A DNA stretch of 64,000 nucleotides from Undaria pinnatifida (lineage: Eukaryota; Sar; Phaeophyceae; Laminariales; Alariaceae). Below, in pieces: positions 34,850 to 46,200 of this stretch (its first letter is position 1; each line of letters starts with the position of its first letter). The stretch covers positions 977,501-1,041,500 of the forward strand of contig JABAKD010000019.1 in assembly GCA_012845835.1 (NCBI GenBank), read 5' to 3'. The translations under genes and the position numbers were made by a program. Under the pieces are notes generated by a model. That model saw only the letters and a list, made by a program, of their open reading frames with translations, was not told the origin of the DNA and did no database searches.

Positions 34850-37800
34850 TTGCCGTTGCTGTTGCTGTTAGTTGTTGTGGTTGATGTTTTGTTCTTGCTG
34901 CGACTACTGCTGTCGTTTCTTGCGGTATGCTGCTGATGTTGCTGTTTGCCTCGTCCACTCCACAGATCGGCTGTTACTACGAGTCGCAACGCTTTTCGTC
35001 GATCTTCAACGCCTTGCAGTACGACCTCATCCTCCTTACGGGAGATTACCCGCTCATAGACTTCACCTTGCTGGGGAGGTACATCAATTTTGTTCAGGTG
35101 AAAATTGATAAATATTATGGGAGTTCATAAGATAACGCAGGCACTATTGCCGTTTTTCACCCCCTCGTAGCCCCTAGTAGCCTTTGCCAGACTGGGGAGG
35201 TACATCAAGCTTTTTTCGGGTGAAGTGCATAACATGATGGAGGCGGTGTTGCCGCGCGTTTGTCTGGACGCGAAGAAGACGCCTCACGCGTTTTTTCGTG
35301 ACGGTGTTTCACTATTTTTTTTCTTGTTATTTCTCCAGCGCTGTCGCTCTTCCAGCATGCATCAACCCGCAACGAGTGTCAAGAGTAGCCTTGCATTCGC
35401 TCGAGATTTAAGTATACGTAAAGGGAGGCGTTAGCAGCAAAGGGAGGCGTTAGCAGCAAAGGGAGGCGTTAGTAACGTGGTAGTGCTGTGGTATTGTGAC
35501 GTTTTTATTTTTCGTCTTATGTATAGCCGTAAGATACCACAATGACGCGATGTAATCATTACTGCCCGGTTCATAATATATTGTCCGGACCACCTACCCC
35601 CTACTATCCCCCCCCCCCCCCCAAGAGTCTACGGTTATACGACTACGGCCATGCATGAAATGAGTACCCCTCCCGCCCCGCCCCCCTCGGCTCCTGCTCA
35701 CGATGCTCTTGAGGTGTCTACTGCTGACGCTTCCCTCGCCTCTGTTTGGAGCAGACACAAGCTATTTTTACTAAGAAGGTGCGCGCGAATACCCTGTGCC
35801 TCCTCTGGGGTCTTTCCCTTGTAATCGCCTTCCCCATTGTGTGCTGGTTGCGCTGCGCTTGCTGGGGTTTAGATTGTCGTGGCGGTGGGCGTGGTCGCTG
35901 TTCCATCAGGCTTGATCGCGAACGGCTTCTCCCAGGTTTTAGAGGCGACCAGGACCGCCAAGCACGAGAGGCGAAGGGCAGCTGCCGTCCTTCTTCAAAG
36001 ACAGGTTCGAAATGTACCCACCCGTCGGTCAGATCGGCGATTTTTACTTGATGATATAGATCATTCTGGGAAGATCTGCATGGTTTATAGCTCATTTTTC
36101 CGCCTGGGAGCCGTAAGATCTGCATGATCTATGAATTCTGCAGACTGGTTGCATTTTTTGCCAGGGTTATGTATTCTCGGTGCACAGATTATTCACAGCG
36201 TCTCATAGCGGCAGGTGCAGGACCTCTACTTGTACTTGTCAATGATCGATATTATCCATATGATCTACATGATCTACATGATCTACATGATCTACATGAT
36301 CTATATGATCTGTTCGAGGTGTGGATTTTTTTTAGTGAGAAATTGAACAATGCCAGCCGGTGTATTTGGTTCTGATCGTATGTACGTAGCTGTCGGTAAG
36401 AAACTCGCGCAGCAGGCATTTTTGTGTTTAGTCGATGGTAACATGTTTTATTTGGATGGGGCATTCGAAAGATGCCGGCAATATTAAGTAACACAGCAGT
36501 CGAAGCGGCCGCTGTGTCTATTAGTACGGCGGGGCTCTATCGTGGTCTGGTCGTGATGGATGGTTACGATGGTTGGCTCGACTGTTGCACGAAGCATGAG
36601 GACACATGAGGACACATGTGTGTGTGTGTGTTTTCCCCGCGTTTTTGAAGCAGCTGAATTTTTAGTTTTGAACTGAATTTTGTGCTCGCCCTGCTTCACA
36701 GTTACTAGGATTTTTTTTTCGCCTGGCCCCAGAGGTGAGTCTCCTGTCTCTGAACCCCTTCTTGAAATCGTCCACAATTTTTGTTTTTGGAATAAATTTA
36801 CATTATCAAGTTCCAGGTAATAATAATGATGGTGATACTAGTAATAATAATTATTGTAATTATAATATATATCGTAGGGAGTCAAGACCAAATATGGACC
36901 GGTCGCCCCGGTGACGTATAAGGTTATCCTCGAGCCTGGTGTATGTCAGTTTCGTGAGTTCGAATCCCCCCGAGTGCATACTTGTATAAATTCGTGGGGA
37001 CTTTTTCTTGCGCACAAATTGACTTCTTGCGGAAAGCGCGAGAGCGTGAGTTAGCAACAACACTCGATGAAAAATGGACGAGCAGTTGGGATTGCTGAAC
37101 TCTATGCGCGATAAAAATTGAAGGCAAGAACTGGGGGGGAGAAGGGACGACACCTGTGACCGCGGCTTGTCCAGAAGCTGGAAAGTAGAAGTGTGCGCAA
37201 AAAAAAAAAAATGGTTAGCAAAAACAGGGGAATATGCAGGTTTTCGTGTACATATCGTGGGTTCTCATCACTGCTGTGTTCCTCCGTAATACTCTTGTAA
37301 TCGGGTAATACTAAACGGGTTGAGGAGAGTAAAATAACCTCTTACGGGTTGAGCCGGAGAGTAAAAGTGCTAGCAAAAAAAAAGCGTAACCAGGACAAAT
37401 ATGTTCGTTACGGGGGGACATAAAGTAATCACTTATCAGTGATGAGTGATGAGTGATCCGTGATCAGGACGAAGTTTGGTTACTATTAATAAAACCAGGG
37501 GAATTTGCAGTTTTTTGTGTTGTGGGTTGCGATGGACAGCATACCTTGTAGTCCTCCCTATCAGTGCAATAGCAGAAGCACAGGGAAGTATATAGTTTTT
37601 TGTGTATACGGTGGGTTTTGATTACTATTGTGGTCCTCTGTTATACAGCAGTAGTACAGCAGGAGTCCCCCAATAAGGCGGTCTGCCTATATAAGACGAT
37701 ATCCCGATATAAGGCGGTCGAAATCGCTTGGCAAGACTGGGGAATGTCACTACAGTACTTATAACCCGGAACGATTATTGCGGCTTCCTCCAGTAAGGCG

Positions 37801-39803
37801 GTCACATTGCTCTCTATAGTGTATACCGCCCCACCGACTTACTTGGCGATGGTGCATCATACTAATGCAATGCATACTGTAGTACTGTATGATACTACTG
37901 CTGTATGATACTACTGTATGATACTACTGTATCATCCTTACTATATAATACGCTCTAGCGCTGGGTTGCGAAAGCAACTGTGTTAAATCGACACACGACG
38001 CGTATGGAAATAAGTGGACGTGTGGTGAGCTGAGGCCATTTCTTATACAGTCGGATTTGTCGGTCGAAAACGGCCGTTTTCGACTGAAGCCCAATTCGGG
38101 TTTTCTTACACAGTCGAAAAGGGCTTTTTCGACTCAACTTTTTTCGACTGAGGTTTCCGACTGGGGGATCCAGTCGAAAAACTTGACTTTTTCGACTGGA
38201 TCTGTCAGTCGAAAAAGTCAGTCGAAAAGTTTTTCACTTGTTTTTTGAACCCATCGCATCGCTCATCCCACCACAAAACACACACCCATACCAGGTACGA
38301 CACAGCAGTATCATACAACAGCGCCGACGTCGCCTTGGCTATCAATGCTGTTGCTTCTCGCCGCAAGTCAGCGTGGCGCAATCCTAGCTCCACTCGCCAG
38401 CAGCGTGTATCACACTACAGCAGTATCGCGCGTTATCGATGCCATTTTGCCAACAACGGCTACGCCTGTTGTAGCTTTGGCGGCTCTCGGCTGAGTGCAA
38501 CGCCGCGAATGTAGCGTTGGCGGCTTTCGGCTACGCCCAACGCCACCAACCCGCTTGGACAAGGTTCATCGCGCGTGAAGCACGCGTTGCCCGCGACGAA
38601 CTCGCGAAGCACAGAGCTGCCAACCGAGTTTCGAGCGCCCTACAGCAGTACTCCCTCACACCAACCGCCTCGAGAAAGAGCACAAAAACTGTAAAATCGA
38701 CTCGACTGACGATAAGAAGGACAAGAAGAATCCGGTCGAAAAAAAGTGCAGTCGAAAAGGGCCGTTTTCGACTGGCGGAATCCGACTGTGTAAGAAATGG
38801 TCTTAAGCTTTATTTTTCCCCATCCGCCGGAGGCTATAAAAAAAACAAGGAACAAAAAAAACGCTAACGTCGCGGTAGTGACGTTTTTTTGGATCGTTGG
38901 AAATATCTTGGTTATATCACTCCCCCCAAAAAGCTGCGACTCCCGAGCTCCACTCGGCCTCCGGCGGCCTCGCGGTGCCGCCACGTCCCATCCGCACAGC
39001 AGCACTACGACGTGCCGGCAAAAGAACGGCCGTCGGTGCCCCACTTCGGCGAGGGGGGAGCGTGGAAATCGCCCTCCCGGGGACGGCTCGCTTGCCCCCC
39101 GACGTGGCGGGGAATAGTAAACAATTGCGAAGCCCGCCCAGCCCGAGAGTAATGTAACCAATGAATCGGCTGCTGCTCGCCTGTCAGGTGTAATGCTCTA
39201 CGTACTGCTGCATTACTAAAACTGTACTGCTGTACTGGGTATGTCCGTGGGTGGATAGTGGGTGGTAGGTGGTGGGTGGTGGGTGAGTGGTGGATAGCGG
39301 CGCGCTCGCTCCCGAGATGGCCGAGTATCGTCAAAAAATGAAACTCCCCCTCCTGTCTGTTTCCTGTTTCATAAAGAAAAAAGATCCTCAAGAACCAACC
39401 AACTAACTGCTCCCCGCGTACCAGGTTTACTGCTGTACGTACTTGCTGCACTGCTGTACTTCAGTATGATATGTAGTAATGGTTTGGTCGGTGGGTGGAT
39501 GGAGGGCGCACTGCGTCGTCCGTGGTGGGTGGGTGGGCCGTTCCGTGCGTGGGAGTCTTTTTTCGTCCTGTGGGAGATGAACCTTTTTTTTTGTTTTTAA
39601 AATACCGGCCTCCCACTGGTGCTTGGGAGTACCACCGTCCCCACTGCTGCACTCCTCTGTCCTTTACTACCGTACGTATTGCTGCACTGCCGTACTGCTG
39701 CCCTGCTATTATTTTGTATTATACTTCTGTATCATTCTACTGTATCATACTACTGCTGTAGTAAACGCAGGGGAATACGTAGGTAACGATTATTGCGGCT
39801 TCC

Positions 39804-39834
<31 letters not shown>

Positions 39835-39972
39835 TGTATGTATGTATGTATGTATGTATGTATGTATGTATGTATGTATGTATGTATGTATGTATGTATG
39901 TATGTATGTATGTATGTATGTATGTATGTATGTATGTATGTATGTATGTATGTATGTATGTATGTATGTATG

Positions 39973-40003
<31 letters not shown>

Positions 40004-40132
40004 TTATGTATGTATGTATGTATGTATGTATGTATGTATGTATGTATGTATGTATGTATGTATGTATGTATGTATGTATGTATGTATGTATGTATGTATG
40101 TATGTATGTATGTATGTATGTATGTATGTATG

Positions 40133-40163
<31 letters not shown>

Positions 40164-40520
40164 GTACGTAGGTAGGTAGGTAGGTAGGTAGGTAGGTAGG
40201 TAGGTAGGTAGGTAGGTAGGTAGGTAGGTAGGTAGGTAGGTAGGTAGGTAGGTAGGTATGTATGTATGTATGTATGTATGTATGTATGTATGTATGTATG
40301 TATGTATGTATGTATGTATGTATGTATGTATGTATGTATGTATGTATGTATGTATGTATGTATGTATGTATGTATGTATGTATGTATGTATGTATGTATG
40401 TATGTATGTATGTATGTTTGTATGTTTGTATGTTTGTATGTATGTATGTATGTATGTATGTATGTATGTATGTATGTATGTATGTATGTATGTATGTATG
40501 TATGTATGTATGTATGTATG

Positions 40521-40551
<31 letters not shown>

Positions 40552-42674
40552 TTATGTATGTATGTATGTGTATATGTATGGGGCAGCGTCCCTGATGTAG
40601 TAGGTGAATCTTGTTCCTATTAATAGCAACTTGAATAGTAACTAGAAAAGGAAACGGTGGTGGGTTCAAGCCGCAGGGACTCTTTCTTACGTGAAATTTG
40701 ACGAGCGAAGGCGCAAGAGCGTGAGATAGCAAACTTCGGCGAAAAAAACGACATGCATGAAACAGCTGGCAAGTGGGAGTGCTGAAAACCCTATGCGCGA
40801 TGAAAGTGGAGGCAAGCAGCGGGGGCGGGGGGCGGGACGCCTGCGACCATGACCTTGTGGCTTGTCCAATGGGTAGCTGAGGGTAAAATCTCTTATTAAT
40901 GAATGATACGAGTTGAGCTGGAGAGTAAAAGCGACGATAAAAAATACGACTTTCTCGTTCTTGCATATCTTGTGGGTTGGGATTAGTATTGTCCTCCGTA
41001 ATACTATAAACAGGGGGACATTCAGGTGTTTGTGTAGACTATACGGCGGTGGGGTAGGGTTACTGTGGTTAAGGTATACTGGTACCAGGTACCAGGTACA
41101 TTTTTTGCTTATGGTGGGGTCTGATCCACTGCTGTGATGTGTTACCTGACATTTCGTGTATCCTTCGTCTTTGCTCGTACTGTTAATGCTGCAGTCGACA
41201 ATAACCCCTCCACTTTTGCGATTCTGCTCCCGTAACGACCTAGGTCCGAGGCCACCTGGCTCGCCGACAGTTCCTACTGGTCGTTGACGGGGCCCTGCAG
41301 CAGGAGGCGGAGAGGAAGCGACAAAAACGCCTTGTAGAGATCGAGCATGAGGGACGCTTGCCGCCGCACGAAAGGGTGGGTGGGTTATTGCGTAGTAGGC
41401 GGTCGGGGCTATAGATATATGAGTAGCTACTTATGTAATTTTTTGGGTCTGTTTTCGGACGTATCTCTTCGTACGAGCCCTTTTAGCCTGAGCGCAAAGG
41501 AGGTGGACACAGCTCAGCTCGGCCATGCGGTCACTGTTAGGTCTGGGACTGGAAGTCGATTTGACCCCAAAAAATGGCAGGTCTATTCGGCGAAAACCAC
41601 CAAAAAATCCGAAAAAAATGTCTCGGAGAAAAAAATTGCAAACACTGTTTTTACTTGGTTTTAGACTGAAATAATGTTTAACAGGGTATCACAAAATACG
41701 CAACACAGGAGGCGAGTTGGATCCTGAAATTCAACAGACACGTGTAATCAGTGTAAACGAAGGGAAATACGGATCATTCTGAATTTTCCGTTGTATTTTG
41801 AAGTCAAGTCGGACGGAAATGTGCGGGAAAACTCGTGTTTTCTGCTCATATTCGTCTCTTGCTCAATGGGGTCGAACTAATGCAACTGGGTATTGGTAAA
41901 ATACCCGTATTTCCCTCCGCCGGGACTTGGAGGAGAGAGCAAAGCAATCCGCTCTTAAATCGAGTGAATAGCCGGCGAGAAATTCGCAAACAAAGTTGGC
42001 CACATTGGGTCATTCTGGCAGAGTGATCGTGCAAAATTAGCCATGGGCAACTCGAAAAACCTGAAGGCACGGGGCCGAAAGGAAAAAGAAAAAAATTGCC
42101 AAGGTCAAGGAGGCTTATCGGGCGCGTACCGGGACCACGACGGCAGACGCGGGCGTGGCTGCACGCCGGGCGCTTGCCATCCAGCGCGGCGGTGTCGAGG
42201 CGGCCGAGAGCATCCGTGACCGGGTCGTGAAGCAGCGCGACGAGAGCCGGGTCGAGGCCGCTGAGGCAAAGTCTTTGCTGCAAGATGTCTCTCAACAGTT
42301 GTCCGAGGAGAAAGGCAAACTCAACCTGGACCAGGACCTCCGACACGAGTCAGATGCAGCCTTGGCCCAAACCCGAGTCGAGCTGCACGCACAGCAGCAA
42401 CTTTCCCGCGAGCTAGAGGTGAAGCGTGCTGCATCGGAGGCACGCGAGATAGAGTTGGGAAAGACGCTGGAGGTTCGCAAAAAAGGAAAAGCTACGGCAC
42501 TGCTGCTGCATAATATCACCATCTTGGAGGAATTCAGATGCATAGGTCTGCTGTCGGCCATCTTGCCGGAGGGTCCCCCAGAAGATATGTTCCGCCTACG
42601 CTAGCTGTCCCTTGAGTACGCTGCTACACGCGGGGGGTAGAGCAGCACCTCGGGCAGCAGCAGCAGCAAGCAGC

Positions 42675-42720
<46 letters not shown>

Positions 42721-43147
42721 TATTTTTTTCTACACACGCTCCAACTTTTTTTGCCGCAGAACAGCAGCGAGCGGCACAGGCTTTGTTTTCACGAATATTT
42801 TTTTGTAGGTGATGTGGGGCCTTTCCCCCCATCGCTGATTGGTTGATTTCCTAAAGAGTTTTTTTCCCAGAGAACGACCATGGGACATTTTTTTTCCAAA
42901 TTCTACGTCTAAAATTTTGCCAGTCCCAGGCCTAACTGTCGTCGAGTTTTGGTCGCGATCCGTGCAGTGTGTCGCGCGTGGCAAGCCCTTCACTTTTTCT
43001 TCCCGCGGGGATGTATAAGGCCAATCCCTGGGAGTTTTGACTTGGGTACATTTTGCCATACTGTGCAGATAGCGGTGTGTGTAGAGCTCTGCTACGTCGT
43101 TCAATTCAAACTTCTGCTTTTGTTGGTTGTTGTTGATTATTATTGGT

Positions 43148-43200
<53 letters not shown>

Positions 43201-46200
43201 CTGTTGCCTATTCTGTTGCTTTTGTTGCTGCTTGTCCTTATTTGCTGTTCTTGTTTTGTGGCGGCGTTGTGAGCCTGCCCTAACCCCACCTTATCTTGTC
43301 TTTTTTTCGTCTGCGTGCAGGCAATGAGGAAGTGCTACCGTTTCTCCACCGGTTTAACCGACGCGGGGAAGCGATTCGACACGTTCGTGGCAGTCCTCAT
43401 CATGCTCAATGTCGTAGCCGTCATCGCGGAGTCAGAGCCTTCCCTTGGGGATAGTGCAGGGCCGTCGGGACAATCCGTTCAGGCGGTTTTCGACAGTTTT
43501 GAGGTAAGGAGGCGTGCGTGGTGTATCCTGCGGCGGTAGCGCCTGAGTGAGGGGTGTGAATCGCAATTATGCCCTACTTTTATGCCCTTAGAAACACCCA
43601 ATTATGCCAAAATGTGACAAAAATCATCACCGAGTCTGAACCTGCCCTTGGAGATAGTGCAGGACTCTCGGGACAATCCCTTCAGCCGGTTTTCGACGTT
43701 TTCGAGGTTGGGAGGCGTACGTCAGTGTGCAGCGGCCGCCACAAAATGGGGGCTGTCAATCGCATTTATGCTCCAATTTTAGTCCCTTGAAAGCGCCTAA
43801 TTATGCCAAAATATGCTAAAATCTATGGCCGAGTCAGCAAGAGCCTTCGCGTGGGGATAATTCAGGACTGTCGGGATAATCCCTTCATCCGGTTTTCGTC
43901 CGTTTTGAGGTCAGAGGCGTGCTGTATTTTGCGGCGGCAGTTCTAAAAATCACAGGACACTCCTCGGGACTTTTTATCTCGTGGTTGCTCCCGTGATAAA
44001 AACATCTGCGGGATATCACGGGCTATGGGATTTGTTCCCGCTCCCGTCCAAATATCGTTTCCGCGGTCCCACCCAAAAAGTCCTGATGGAATTGTTGAAT
44101 CCCCGCGGTCGCACATGAACTTTCGGGCTACGAGTTAAGAGCCGATTAATCCGATTCAGTTGACACCGGCATAGAAAAATCGAGCCAGCCACTTTTCTAG
44201 ATTATCCAGTATTGTCTTTCACCGGCTATGTTGGCCCTCTCACGTGTCGGGGGGGGGCTCGTTTCGTCGGTAAATCAAGCAATTCGATTATTTGCTGTGG
44301 TGTACGCCATCCCAAGATCACCTGTACACCACCCCTTCCGACTGTTGGCATGGCTTTCAACGAATTTGGCAGGCGTTTTCCGTGGTGGTGTTCACCTTGG
44401 AGATTTCTATGAGGCTGTTCATCGCACCCATCTCGTCTAAGTACGGCTTCAGCAGGTGGACTTACATCACCTCGTTCTTCGGCATTGTCGACATCGCTTC
44501 CATTGCCCCATGGTGAGCTAGCGAGGTGCCGCGTTGATTGACAAGATAATCAACGCGGGCGACGTAGAGAGAAGTCTTCGGCTGGTCGCCGCAGACAGAT
44601 AGATGCCAGGTAGGCCTCATCGATCCCCAGCTGTACGAAGTATACGGATTACACGGCCGCCGTGTTGCCATGTATTTGTTGCAAGTGGTCAGTTGGCTGC
44701 TGCGGGTGCCGAGCTTTGAATGCGTGTTTTTTTCGCGAATTAACAAGTCGCTTGGGACTTCGGAGATAGGTAATATTTGACGAAATATGTTGACGATCAC
44801 AGCATCCATCACACGCAATAGAAGCAGCTGCTGGTTTTTGGGGGCGGGTTAGTTGACGTTGTTCCAACTTATGACACAGTCCCAGGACCTGCACGACACA
44901 AGCGCAGCATGATACTAAGCATGATACTAAGCATTATACTAAGCATGATACTAAGCACGATACTAAGCATTAGCCATGATTCTGCGCGTGCTATTAAACA
45001 TGACACTAAGCATGGTACTAAGCAAGATACTGAGCATGACGCGAAGCATAGTACTGTTAATTAGCAGTAATCTACGCACGATACTCTGCATATTACTCTA
45101 AGAGTACTGAGCATGATATATACTACATAATACCTGGTATATACTAAGCATGATGCTAAGCAATATCATGCCTAGTATATAGATACTATTAATAAGCATG
45201 GTACTAAGCATGATACTAAGCATGATACTAAGCATGATACTAAGCATGATACTACGCATGATACCAAGCATGATACCAAGCGTGATACTAAGCATGATAC
45301 TATGCGTGATACTAAGAATGAAACTAAGCGTGATCATGAGCATGATACTAACCGTGACACTAAGCATGATACTAAGTATGATACTAAGCATGGTATGTTA
45401 TGCTAAGCGTGATACTGGGCATGATATTAAGCATGATGTTAAGCATGATACTCAACATCCTGCAGGACTTCCCCCTAGACAATCAATAACCCAGCACATC
45501 CGGATTGCTACATTGATCTGGTCAACCCTTGCCAGCATAGATATGCTACCAAAAGCGTTGTAACTAGGTTACGACAGTCCACCGCAACACGCATCACTAT
45601 TAATAGACGGTATGCTACTACCAGTATGCTACTACTAGTATGCTACTACTAGTATGCTACGATAGAGGTGACGAACCATTGTTGTTTTTGCCCTGCAAGG
45701 TTGTTGGCTTGTTAAAACAATGGTTGGCATGTCTCACCCCAAAAGTGAACTGTAAATAGTGTAGAATTTCCGTTCAACCATTGTGATGAACAAACCCATG
45801 GCCTAGGCATACAGCCCCCCCCCCCCCCCACTTTTTTTTCAAAACAAGAATGACAATCCGACAATTTTGGGTTAATATGGGTTAATATCGGTCAAGGCGG
45901 CCCGTTATTCGGGAAACATCGAAACAAAATTGCCACCTCTATAGTAGCACGCGTTCACTAATACTTGATACAGTATGCCCATATTCAAAGTAGGTTTTGA
46001 GTTCTGTGTCGTACCCTACCCTGTTCCATGTTCGATACCGGTATCCAACACTACAAGGTGCCCTTACCCGCCGCTGTGACCGTTGGCTTGCAGGTACATC
46101 GAGATGGTACTGATGTTCTCGGGCGTGTACTTCGATGCCTCGGTTTTCCGGGTTTTGAGGCTCTTCCGCATCCTTCAGCTCGAGCACTTCGTTTCCGCTT

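Larger units (their letters stand above)
41533..42939. mobile_element. 1.4-kb element with 20-bp terminal inverted repeats and one coiled-coil ORF
   Basis: ACTGTTAGGTCTGGGACTGG at 41533 and its inverted partner at 42920-42939 agree at 18 of 20 positions. The interior holds the coiled-coil frame at 42043-42604 and a CAG run. No transposase motif was seen and no target-site duplication is evident, so this could be a non-autonomous transposon or a captured gene fragment. It lies wholly within channel intron 17. Confidence 0.5.

Noticed and set aside
39623-40966. Long open frames of YVCM and HTYI repeats
   Set aside because: Produced by the 4-bp microsatellite, which leaves all frames open; no start context, exon border or non-repeat domain.
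42612-42812. Poly-Gln protein at the CAG tract
   Set aside because: Short frame with no border or conserved flank; the opposite strand is poly-Cys/Leu.
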